Shown here: in pieces, positions 26,204 through 34,332 of the stretch
Numbering within the stretch: the first letter of the stretch is position 1
How the letters are laid out: each line of letters begins with the position of its first letter
Source: Beijerinckiaceae bacterium
Lineage (GTDB): Bacteria; Pseudomonadota; Alphaproteobacteria; Rhizobiales; Beijerinckiaceae
Assembly: GCA_030684835.1 (NCBI GenBank)
Contig: JAUXWZ010000055.1
Location: 1 to 64,000, forward strand
DNA: 64,000 nucleotides
Direction: 5' to 3'
Notes under the pieces: generated by a model
Told to the model about the DNA's origin: nothing
What the model saw: the letters and a program-made list of their open reading frames with translations, nothing else
The model's database searches: none
Position numbers and translations under genes: made by a program

Positions 26204-26443
26204 ATGAGCGATGTCGCCGAGCGCGTGAAGAAGATTGTTATTGAGCACCTCGGCGTAGATGCCGACAAGGTGGTCGACAACGCCAATTTTATCGACGACC
26301 TCGGAGCGGATTCGCTCGACACCGTCGAGCTCGTCATGGCGTTTGAAGAAGAATTCAGCGTTGAAATTCCCGACGACGCAGCCGAGACGATCACGACCGT
26401 CGGCGATGCCGTGAAGTTCTTGGAAAAGGCCGCTGCCGCCTGA
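26204..26443 (+). CDS. acpP: Acyl carrier protein
   Basis: A 79-residue acidic carrier protein. Ser37 in [20 protein letters not shown] receives the phosphopantetheine arm. AGGGAAATTAAAG precedes the ATG. Length and sequence are normal for the family. The gene has its own likely promoter and a strong hairpin after it. Confidence 0.98.
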   Translation: MSDVAERVKKIVIEHLGVDADKVVDNANFIDDLGADSLDTVELVMAFEEEFSVEIPDDAAETITTVGDAVKFLEKAAAA

Positions 26444-26492
26444 GGCGGACCTGCTTCGTTAAATGCGCGGGACGGGCGAACGCCTGTCCTTT

Positions 26493-26516
26493 CAAGGGCC
26501 GGGTTTCCGGCCCTTG
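26493..26516 (+). terminator. Terminator after acpP
   Basis: CAAGGGCCGG and CCGGCCCTTG form a perfect 10-bp stem with loop GTTT, 50 bp after the acpP stop codon. A T5 run follows only 16 bases later, so termination may be partial, leaving some transcript for fabF. Confidence 0.65.
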
Positions 26517-26578
26517 TCGTGTCCAGACCTTTTTGCGACGGTCGCGCTTCGTAATCCCGATATCGACTGGAGGTTCAC

Positions 26579-27841
26579 TTGAGACGTGTCGTGATGACGG
26601 GTATCGGCATGGTTTCCCCCCTTGCGGCAAGCGCGGAGGAGACCTGGTCCAGAATGCTCGCCGGGCGCAGCGGCGCCAACCGGATCGAGTCCTTTGAAGT
26701 GTCCGATCTGCCTTGCCAGATCGCCTGCCAGGTCAAACGGGGCGACGGAACTAACGGCACATTCAATCCCGACGCGTGGATGGAGCCGAAGGAACAGCGC
26801 AAGGTCGACGATTTCATAATCTTTGCGGTTAGCGCCGCCACGCAGGCTCTTGCCGACGCCGGCTGGGCGCCCAAAACTCCCGAGGAGCAGAACTCCACTG
26901 GTGTCCTCATCGGGTCGGGGATCGGGGGCCTTGGCGGGATCGCGGAAGCCGCGATCATCCTAAAGGAAAAGGGCCCGCGCCGGCTGTCCCCGTTCTTTGT
27001 GCCGGGGCGTCTGATCAATTTGGCGTCTGGCCACGTCTCGATCATGCACGGGCTGAAGGGCCCAAATCATTCCGTCGTCACGGCATGCTCGACGGGTGCG
27101 CACGCTATTGGCGACGCAGGGCGCCTTGTTGCGCTGGGTGATGCGGACGTGATGGTCGCGGGCGGCGCTGAATCAGCGGTTAACCGCCTTGGCATGGCGG
27201 GATTTGCCGCGTGCCGCGCGTTGTCCACAAGTTTCAACGACCGCCCGGAGCTGGGTTCGCGCCCCTACGACAGGGACCGGGACGGCTTCGTGATGGGCGA
27301 GGGCGCAGGCTGCGTGGTGCTCGAGGAATACGAGCACGCCAAGGCGCGCGGCGCCAAAATCTACGGTGAACTGGTGGGCTACGGCATGTCCGGCGACGCT
27401 TACCACATTACCGCGCCGGCCGAAGATGGCGACGGCGCCTTCCGCTGCATGAGCGCGGCGCTCAAGCGCGCTGGCATAGCGCCTTCCGACGTCGACTACA
27501 TTAATGCGCATGGCACCTCGACGCCCCTGGGCGACGAGATCGAACTGGGCGCCGTCACGCGTCTCGTGGGCAACGCCGCGGCGACGATTTCGATGTCGTC
27601 GACAAAGTCCGCCATTGGTCATCTGCTGGGAGCGGCCGGCGCCGTCGAGGCGATCTTCTCCGTGCTGGCGATTCGCGACAACATCGCGCCGCCGACGCTC
27701 AACCTCGACAATCCCTCCGTCGAGACTGTCATCGACCTCGTGCCCAAGGAGGCGCGCAAGCGGGAAATCAACATCGCGCTTTCCAATTCTTTTGGCTTCG
27801 GCGGCACAAACGCATCCCTCGTTTTCCGTCGAGCTTCGTGA
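26579..27841 (+). CDS. fabF: 3-oxoacyl-ACP synthase II
   Basis: A 420-residue condensing enzyme. The active-site Cys170 lies in VVTACSTGAHAIGDA; the catalytic histidines are in INAHGTSTPLGD and SAIGHLLGAAGAVE. The start is TTG at 26579, 6 bases after GGAGG; the next in-frame ATG (MTGIGMV) would cut into the conserved N-terminal strand. Follows acpP by 135 bp. Confidence 0.96.
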   Translation: MRRVVMTGIGMVSPLAASAEETWSRMLAGRSGANRIESFEVSDLPCQIACQVKRGDGTNGTFNPDAWMEPKEQRKVDDFIIFAVSAATQALADAGWAPKTPEEQNSTGVLIGSGIGGLGGIAEAAIILKEKGPRRLSPFFVPGRLINLASGHVSIMHGLKGPNHSVVTACSTGAHAIGDAGRLVALGDADVMVAGGAESAVNRLGMAGFAACRALSTSFNDRPELGSRPYDRDRDGFVMGEGAGCVVLEEYEHAKARGAKIYGELVGYGMSGDAYHITAPAEDGDGAFRCMSAALKRAGIAPSDVDYINAHGTSTPLGDEIELGAVTRLVGNAAATISMSSTKSAIGHLLGAAGAVEAIFSVLAIRDNIAPPTLNLDNPSVETVIDLVPKEARKREINIALSNSFGFGGTNASLVFRRAS

Positions 27842-27992
27842 GGGGCGGGGTTGTCCACAGGGGTGTTCTTCGGTTCGTCCACCTTATTTCGCCACATTCT
27901 CGACTAGGGTGCATGATGCGTTGCGAGTCGGGGCATGGGGGCTGCCTCGCGCACGCCAACCTCGTGTCTGTATCCGCGAGCCAGAGTATGGA

Positions 27993-29762
27993 ATGACGGA
28001 CTCTCATCATAAGAACGAGCTTCCATCCAGTCAGGCGCGCCCCACATCGCGCTTTTTTGGCCGGACGACGCTGCGTACTCCGCAGGAGGCGTTGCAGCCT
28101 GACGCCGCACCACCGCCGCCGCCTGACGACCGGAAACGTCCCAGTCAGCGCCGTCCAACGCTTTCCGCGATCAGCGGTTTTCTCTCATTCTTGATGCTTG
28201 CCGCCATTGGTGGCGTCGTGATGTTGGCGGTCGCAGAGCGCAAGCTGTCAACGCCGGGGCCGCTGAGCGCGGACAAGGTTGTCTTTATCGCGCCACGCAC
28301 GGAAGTGGTGGAGGTCATCGACCAACTCGCCTCAGCCGGGGTCATCGACCAGCCGACGCTGGTGAAAGCCAGTCTCTGGCTTGAAGGGCGCTGGAGCCAG
28401 GTCAAGGCTGGCGAATATCTCTTCAAGCGCGAGGCGAGCCTTCGCGATGTCATGGATACGATCGTGTCCGGCCGTCAGTTGCTCCATTCTGTTACGATCC
28501 CGGAGGGTTTGACGAGCGAGCAGATCGTTCAGCGCCTGAAGGAAATAGACATTCTGGCGGGCGATATTCGCCAGATTCCGCCGGAAGGCACGCTGCTGCC
28601 TGAGACCTATCGTGTGACGCGCGGCATGTCCCGCAACGATCTCATCCGCAAGATGCAGCTCGATCACAACCGGCTGGTCGATCAGGTTTGGGAGAAGCGC
28701 GGGTCCAATCTTCCGATCCGTTCGAAATATGAGATGGTGACGCTGGCCTCCATCGTCGAGAAGGAAACAGGCCGCGCGGACGAACGCACGCGCGTCGCGG
28801 CCGTGTTCCACAATCGCCTCAACAAACGTATGCGCCTGCAGTCCGATCCGACGATTGTGTATGGCATCGCGGGGGGCAAGGGCACGCTGGGCCGTCCCAT
28901 CCTGCGCAGCGAGATCACACGGCCAACGGCTTACAATACCTATGTCATTGAAGGTCTGCCTCCCGGACCCATCGCCAATCCCGGGCGCGCGGCGCTTGAG
29001 GCGGTGGTGAACCCTTCACGCACCAGCGACCTGTTCTTTGTGGCTGATGGCACTGGCGGTCACGCGTTCGCAGAAACCCTCGATCAGCACAATCGCAACG
29101 TGGCGCGCTGGCGCGAGATCGAGCGTGATATGCGCGCGCGTCAGGACGCAACGCCTGAGGCCGACCGTGCTGCCCCCGACGACGGCGCGTCTGCGCCAAC
29201 GCCTGCGGCTGCCCCAGCCAATTCACGGCAGCGACGCAGCGAAGCGCCGGCTTCCAGCTTTGGCTCAATCGCAGCCGGAGCCTTCGGCGTTGCGAGTGCG
29301 GCCCGCGTGAGCCCGCGCGGGCCTTTGGGTTTCCGCTCTGCCCACTGGCCGCAAACGCCAACGCCGCTTGTGGCGAGCTCCTATCGGCTGGCCCCGATTG
29401 CGTCGATGCTGCTGCCCACCACCACGGCTGACAAGAACAGCGCGAGCGGCCGTGCCGCGCTGCGCGCGATTGCAGCGAATGCGCCCACCGAGTCGGCGCC
29501 GTCGGCCGCGACCGCGTTCGCGCCGACAAGCTCCCTGGGGGATGCGACAAGCCTCAATTTTGCAGGTTTCGACCGCACGCGCGCCGCAGCGGTGCCCGGC
29601 GCCGCGCAGGCACAAGCCGAGGTCGCGAGCGTCGTCATGACGGGAGACGTCGATGACGAAACGGACGGCATTGAGGCTTCGTTGGTGACTGTTCCGGTCT
29701 CGGGCAAGCGCCTGAGCGACATGGAAGCCCGCGCGGCACGCTTCCGCGCTGTCCAGGACTAG
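27993..29762 (+). CDS. mltG: Endolytic transglycosylase MltG with long C-terminal tail
   Basis: A 589-residue protein. A polar N-terminus with a Pro run (about 40-44) precedes a membrane helix at about 59-81 and a LysM-like and YceG catalytic domain ending near residue 384. The catalytic glutamate is in ASIVEKET (256 or 258). MltG cuts nascent glycan strands and sets their length. Residues 385-589 form an extra Ala/Pro/Ser-rich, probably disordered tail with no recognised domain; usual MltG length is about 340-420. The ATG at 27993 was chosen because the upstream part of the frame runs through fabF in another frame. Confidence 0.92.
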   Translation: MTDSHHKNELPSSQARPTSRFFGRTTLRTPQEALQPDAAPPPPPDDRKRPSQRRPTLSAISGFLSFLMLAAIGGVVMLAVAERKLSTPGPLSADKVVFIAPRTEVVEVIDQLASAGVIDQPTLVKASLWLEGRWSQVKAGEYLFKREASLRDVMDTIVSGRQLLHSVTIPEGLTSEQIVQRLKEIDILAGDIRQIPPEGTLLPETYRVTRGMSRNDLIRKMQLDHNRLVDQVWEKRGSNLPIRSKYEMVTLASIVEKETGRADERTRVAAVFHNRLNKRMRLQSDPTIVYGIAGGKGTLGRPILRSEITRPTAYNTYVIEGLPPGPIANPGRAALEAVVNPSRTSDLFFVADGTGGHAFAETLDQHNRNVARWREIERDMRARQDATPEADRAAPDDGASAPTPAAAPANSRQRRSEAPASSFGSIAAGAFGVASAARVSPRGPLGFRSAHWPQTPTPLVASSYRLAPIASMLLPTTTADKNSASGRAALRAIAANAPTESAPSAATAFAPTSSLGDATSLNFAGFDRTRAAAVPGAAQAQAEVASVVMTGDVDDETDGIEASLVTVPVSGKRLSDMEARAARFRAVQD

Positions 29763-29806
29763 GGGCGCGCTTTTTCTAATTTTCCGGCGACTCATGCGGC
29801 GCGGTG

Positions 29807-29835
29807 TTGAGCCGGACGCGCGTGCGCCTTATGGT
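29807..29835 (+). promoter_or_regulatory. Possible yicC promoter
   Basis: TTGAGC (29807-29812), 17 bases, TATGGT (29830-29835) resemble a sigma-70-type promoter 48 bases before the YicC start. The match is moderate. Confidence 0.35.
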
Positions 29836-29882
29836 TCGCGCCCCGGCGCGCCGCGCCGAACATTGCGCCGAATCGGATCAGC

Positions 29883-30770
29883 ATGAGCCTTCAAAGTATG
29901 ACCGGTTTTTCCCGGTCGCAGCGCAGCCACGGAGCCTGGCGTCTGTCCTGGGAGATAAAGTCGGTCAACGCCAAGGGGCTCGACCTTCGTTTGCGCACGC
30001 CCAGCGGGTTTGACGCACTGGAGCAGGAGGCGCGCAATCGCATCAGCAAGAAGCTGACGCGTGGCGCATGCTACGCGACGCTCACCGCTCAGCGCGAAAG
30101 CGCCGCACCGGAAATCCGGGTCAACGAGGCCGCCCTCACCAGCCTGCTGAACGCCGTTGCGAAAGTGCCGGTGGGCGGCAATGTCCAGCCCGCATCGCTC
30201 GACGGACTGCTGGCTATCAAAGGCATTGTCGAGATCGTGGAAAGCGCCGACAGCGAGGAGACGATGGCGCAGGTTCACGCCGCTGCGCTGGATGCGCTCG
30301 ATGAAGCGGTGGACGGTATCGTTGCCATGCGCGCCGTTGAAGGAAAGTCGCTGCACGACGTTCTCTCGCAGCGCCTTGATGTGATTGCCGCGCTCACCGA
30401 TTCATCCGACGCATGCCCCGGCCGCAAGCCCGACGCCGTGCGTGCGCGCCTTGAACTTGCTGTCGCCGCGCTCGCGCAGGCGTCTGCTGGTCTTGATCCC
30501 GTCCGGTTGCATCAGGAAGCAATCCTGATCGCGGCAAAGGCGGATGTGCGCGAGGAGCTGGATCGGCTGAAAGCGCATGTCGCCGCGACGCGCGACCTGC
30601 TGGCCTCCGGCAAGCCCGTCGGGCGCCGTCTCGATTTCCTGGCGCAAGAGTTTGGGCGCGAATCGAACACGCTGTGCGCCAAATCAAATGACCCCGAGTT
30701 GACGAGGCTGGGTATGGAGCTGCGCGTCGAGGTCGAGCAGTTTCGCGAGCAGGTTCAGAACGTCGAATGA
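29883..30770 (+). CDS. YicC/YloC family endoribonuclease
   Basis: A 295-residue protein starting SLQSMTGFSRS, the hallmark of the YicC family, with EIKSVNAKGLDLRLR, and ending with RLDFLAQEFGRESNTLCAKS and LGMELRVEVEQFREQVQNVE. E. coli YicC is an RNase that acts on small RNAs. It precedes gmk by 7 bp, the standard arrangement, and is likely co-transcribed with it. Confidence 0.93.
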   Translation: MSLQSMTGFSRSQRSHGAWRLSWEIKSVNAKGLDLRLRTPSGFDALEQEARNRISKKLTRGACYATLTAQRESAAPEIRVNEAALTSLLNAVAKVPVGGNVQPASLDGLLAIKGIVEIVESADSEETMAQVHAAALDALDEAVDGIVAMRAVEGKSLHDVLSQRLDVIAALTDSSDACPGRKPDAVRARLELAVAALAQASAGLDPVRLHQEAILIAAKADVREELDRLKAHVAATRDLLASGKPVGRRLDFLAQEFGRESNTLCAKSNDPELTRLGMELRVEVEQFREQVQNVE

Positions 30771-30777
30771 GAGCGCA

Positions 30778-31470
30778 ATGACAAACGCTGGAAAGAAGGC
30801 CGCAAGGGAAGATGTGAAACAGGACGCCATGTACGGCGACCACATCCATCGGCGCGGACTTATGCTGATTCTGTCCTCGCCCTCCGGCGCGGGCAAGACG
30901 ACATTGACTCGCGATCTCCTCAGCGACCGCGCACTCGATCTGACGCTCTCAATCTCGGTCACCACGCGCGCGCGCCGCAGCAGCGAGGTGCACGGTATCC
31001 ATTACAATTTCGTCGCCAAGGATGACTTTCTGAAATTGCGCGATCGCGACGATTTGCTGGAATGGGCTGAGGTGCATGGCAATTTTTACGGCACGCCGCG
31101 CGAACCCGTCGATAAGGTCCTGAGCGAAGGGCGCGATATGCTCTTCGATATTGATTATCAGGGCACGCAGCAGGTGTTGCAAAAGGCGAGCGGCGACGCC
31201 GTGACAATCTTCATCCTGCCGCCGTCGATGAAGGAGCTAAAGTCGCGACTGGAGCGTCGCGCCGAAGATGCGGCTGACGTCATCGCGAAGCGGCTCGAAA
31301 ACGCGCGCAACGAAATTTCGCGCTGGCAGATGTACGATTATGTCATCGTCAATGAGGACATCCAGCGCGCGCTGCATGAGGTGACGGCTATTGTTGTCGC
31401 GGAGCGGTTAAAGCGCACGCGCAGCGAAGAAGGCATCTCGCGTTTCGTGCAGGGGCTTCTCGAAGAATAA
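30778..31470 (+). CDS. gmk: Guanylate kinase
   Basis: A 230-residue enzyme converting GMP to GDP. The P-loop is SSPSGAGKTTLTR at about residues 33-45; VTTRARRSSEVHGIHY and DIDYQGTQQV bind GMP. The first ATG at 30778 is used; the 26 residues before the core (to HRRGLML) are variable in the family, so a later start is possible. It converges with rsmA with a 13-bp gap. Confidence 0.96.
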   Translation: MTNAGKKAAREDVKQDAMYGDHIHRRGLMLILSSPSGAGKTTLTRDLLSDRALDLTLSISVTTRARRSSEVHGIHYNFVAKDDFLKLRDRDDLLEWAEVHGNFYGTPREPVDKVLSEGRDMLFDIDYQGTQQVLQKASGDAVTIFILPPSMKELKSRLERRAEDAADVIAKRLENARNEISRWQMYDYVIVNEDIQRALHEVTAIVVAERLKRTRSEEGISRFVQGLLEE

Positions 31471-31483
31471 TCAGCCCGAGAAG

Positions 31484-32353
31484 TCAGGCCCTGCCGCGCG
31501 CGGCGTCCCACGCGTTCGCCAGCGCGACGAAGCCATCAATGTCGATTTCCTCAGCGCGAGCTGTCTCGCGTATGTTGGCTTGCGCGAGTAGAGCCTGTAC
31601 GTCGCAGCCAAGGCCCTTGAGCGATTGTCGCAACATCTTGCGCCTCTGGCCGAACGCCGTCTGCGCGACGCGTGCGAGCGATTCACCACTGCAGGGCTGG
31701 GGCTTTTCGCGCGGCGTGATTTCTACAACCGATGACGTGACCTTGGGTGGCGGCGTGAACGCGGACGCGGGCACATCAAACAGGATGCGCGCGCGCGTGC
31801 GCCAACCGCACAAGATGCTCAGGCGCCCGTAGTCGGCGCGCTCGGCGGGCGTAGCCACGATTCGTTCGGCGACCTCGCGTTGGAACATCAGCACCATCTT
31901 GTCCCACAATGGCGGCCATTGCGGGCTTTCAACCCAATTGGTCAGAAGCGGCGTGCCGATGTTGTAGGGCAGGTTGGCGACGATCCGCACGGGGCCGCCT
32001 TGCGCATGTTCGGCGGCAAGCGCGGCGTAGTCGATCTCGAGCGCATCGCCCGGCACGACGATGAGGCGTCCGGGACAGGCGGCCTCGATCTCGGCAAGCG
32101 CGGCCAAACAACGTTCGTCACGCTCGATCGCAACGACCTTGCGCGCGCCTTCGGTCAAAAGCGCGCGGGTGAGGCCGCCCGGTCCAGGGCCAACTTCAAT
32201 CACAGTCGCATCGCGCAACGGCCCGGCGGCGCGTGCGATGCGGCCGGTGAGGTTGAGATCAAAGAGGAAGTTCTGCCCCAATGATTTCTTGGCGTTCAGG
32301 TCGTGTCGCTGCACAACTTCGCGAAGCGGCGGCAGGTCGTCGAGAGCCGTCAC
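31484..32353 (-). CDS. rsmA: 16S rRNA dimethyltransferase RsmA (KsgA)
   Basis: A 289-residue methylase that dimethylates two adenines near the 3' end of 16S r[16 protein letters not shown] is at residues 22-34, the SAM motif [10 protein letters not shown] at 53-62, and the catalytic [11 protein letters not shown] at 127-137. The ATG overlaps the pdxA stop as ATGA. It ends the lptF-to-rsmA gene run. Confidence 0.96.
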   Translation of the reverse strand: MTALDDLPPLREVVQRHDLNAKKSLGQNFLFDLNLTGRIARAAGPLRDATVIEVGPGPGGLTRALLTEGARKVVAIERDERCLAALAEIEAACPGRLIVVPGDALEIDYAALAAEHAQGGPVRIVANLPYNIGTPLLTNWVESPQWPPLWDKMVLMFQREVAERIVATPAERADYGRLSILCGWRTRARILFDVPASAFTPPPKVTSSVVEITPREKPQPCSGESLARVAQTAFGQRRKMLRQSLKGLGCDVQALLAQANIRETARAEEIDIDGFVALANAWDAARGRA

Positions 32354-33396
32354 GCGGTGTCGCCAGCGTCTGCGTTCGCGAGCCGCGCGGCAAGGCGGAG
32401 CGCCGCGATCAGGCTCGCGGGGTTGGCCTTGCCCGTTCCGGCAATGTCGTAGGCCGTTCCGTGGTCGGGCGACGTGCGGATGAATGGCAAGCCCAACGTC
32501 ACATTCACCGCGCTGTCGAAGGCGATGGTCTTGATGGGTATGAGCGCCTGATCGTGATACATGCAGATGGCGGCGTCATACGTATCGCGCGCGGCCTTGT
32601 GAAAGAGCGTGTCGCCGGGCAGCGGACCGCGCGCGTCAACGCCTTCCGCGCGAAGACGCGCAACGGCTGGCGCGATGATGTCGATGTCTTCGCGGCCCAT
32701 GGCGCCATTTTCGCCCGCGTGCGGATTGAGCCCGGAAATAGCAAGACGCGGCGCGCTGACGCCAAAGCGCGCGCGTAGATCATGCGCCACAATGCGGCCG
32801 GTCGCGACGATGAGATCCGCAGTGAGATCTTCAATCGCCTGCCGCACCGACACGTGAATGGTGGCAGGCACGACAGCCAGTTCTGGCGACCACAGCATCA
32901 TCACAGGCTGCGCGGCCACGCCAAACTCACGCATGGCCAGTTCGCCCAGAAACTCCGTGTGGCCGGGATGATTGAACCCGGCCTTGTAGAGATTGTTCTT
33001 GGAGATCGGGTTGGTGACGAGCGCATGGGCGCGTCCTTCGCGCACGAGACGCACACCCGCTTCAATGGCTTCTATGGTGGGCCTGGCGTCCGTAGGATCA
33101 GGGCGAGCAGGCTCGCCACGCACGGCCGATGACAGGCGGCACACCGGTAGTGCGCTGGCGAAGGCCGCGCCAGCGCCTTCTGGCGTCGTCTCAACCACCG
33201 GCGCCTCGAGGCCGATGCGGCTTGCAACGGCGCGCAGATGATCAGGATCAGCGAGAATGAAAAACGGCCGGTCTTCAGGCTCGCGGCGCGTCCACGCTAT
33301 CAGCGCGATTTCAGGCCCGATGCCGGATGGATCGCCCATTGAGACGGCGATCGGCGCGGCCTTGTGATCGCCCGCTTCACTGCCCGTTGCACTCAC
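32350..33396 (-). CDS. pdxA: 4-hydroxythreonine-4-phosphate dehydrogenase
   Basis: A 348-residue enzyme of pyridoxal phosphate synthesis. Family motifs are [12 protein letters not shown] near residue 19, the metal-site [26 protein letters not shown] and [11 protein letters not shown]. The gene lies 4 bp downstream of the SurA-like gene and overlaps rsmA by 4 bases, the classic surA-pdxA-rsmA arrangement. Confidence 0.96.
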   Translation of the reverse strand: MSATGSEAGDHKAAPIAVSMGDPSGIGPEIALIAWTRREPEDRPFFILADPDHLRAVASRIGLEAPVVETTPEGAGAAFASALPVCRLSSAVRGEPARPDPTDARPTIEAIEAGVRLVREGRAHALVTNPISKNNLYKAGFNHPGHTEFLGELAMREFGVAAQPVMMLWSPELAVVPATIHVSVRQAIEDLTADLIVATGRIVAHDLRARFGVSAPRLAISGLNPHAGENGAMGREDIDIIAPAVARLRAEGVDARGPLPGDTLFHKAARDTYDAAICMYHDQALIPIKTIAFDSAVNVTLGLPFIRTSPDHGTAYDIAGTGKANPASLIAALRLAARLANADAGDTA

Positions 33397-33400
33397 GGCG

Positions 33401-34306
33401 CTATCGCCTCACGACGATCGCGCGCTTGCGAAGCGGCGCGTACAATTTTTCCTCCACGCCCTCCAGCTTTTTAGCGAGAAGCTCCTGACGCACTTCCTGC
33501 GCGGCGCTGCTTTCGCTTCCTGCGCGGCCTGCGCCGCACACTGCGATCATTTCATAACCATCGGCAGTGCGTTGCGGCGGCGTTAGCCGTCCCACTGGGG
33601 TTTTTTCGATCGTGTCGGCCAAACTGTCGGGGAGGGAGGATAGCGATCGCGTGATTTGCGGACGGATCGCCACATCGCGCAGCGCGCGGGCAAATTGTAA
33701 CCCGCTCTCGCAATCGGTGAAGCGCGTGCGGAAACTCGCGGCCTCGCGCGCGCGGCCTTCGGCCTCGCCGGAGCTTGCGTTGCGGGGAACAACGAAAACG
33801 ACGGGGCGCAGATTGTAATCCTGAGAGCGTTTGGAGCCACGGCGCGCCAGTTCTGCGCGCACCTCTGTTTCGCTTACGCTCACGCCCTTGTTGAGAGCCG
33901 AGACATAGCCGCGCCAGCCAACTTGTGCGCGCCCGTGATCTTGCCAGTGTTGCGTATCAACGCGCGCCGATTGCAAAGCTGGCCCCAAGGACGGCCCGGG
34001 AATCTTCTTGCGTGCCGCGATGCGAGCAAGCTCCTGACCCGCATCCTGCGCGCTGGGGCTGATGCCATATTTGCGCGTTTCCGCCGCCTTGATGCGATCC
34101 TCGATGATGCTCTCGAGGGCGGCTGCGGGCGAGGCGGGTTCGCGAAGAACACGCAAGAGACGAACGCGCTGCTCCAGATCGTAATTCGTGATCGGAGAAT
34201 CGTTGACGGTTGCAACCAGCGATTGCGCGCTGACGGCCGTCGCAAACATGAGCCCCGAAGCGAGAGCGAGCGCAAGTGCGCTAAGATAGCGGGTGGTTGC
34301 AGTCAT
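33401..34306 (-). CDS. SurA-like periplasmic chaperone
   Basis: A 301-residue exported protein: signal peptide to about residue 27 (FATAVSAQ), then a SurA N-terminal domain (LVATVNDSPITNYDLEQRVRLL) and a single C-terminal region in the parvulin position (from about 165) with little recognisable active-site sequence. E. coli SurA has 428 residues and two parvulin domains, so this is a shorter form. It probably helps outer-membrane proteins such as LptD, encoded directly upstream, to fold. Confidence 0.82.
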   Translation of the reverse strand: MTATTRYLSALALALASGLMFATAVSAQSLVATVNDSPITNYDLEQRVRLLRVLREPASPAAALESIIEDRIKAAETRKYGISPSAQDAGQELARIAARKKIPGPSLGPALQSARVDTQHWQDHGRAQVGWRGYVSALNKGVSVSETEVRAELARRGSKRSQDYNLRPVVFVVPRNASSGEAEGRAREAASFRTRFTDCESGLQFARALRDVAIRPQITRSLSSLPDSLADTIEKTPVGRLTPPQRTADGYEMIAVCGAGRAGSESSAAQEVRQELLAKKLEGVEEKLYAPLRKRAIVVRR

Positions 34307-34332
34307 TCTTTATTCCCTTGCCTTCCTTGGCG

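Noticed and set aside
27504-27992. In-frame upstream extension of mltG through fabF
   Set aside because: It overlaps the conserved fabF sequence in another frame and adds no recognisable sequence; the ATG at 27993 starts a normal MltG N-terminus.
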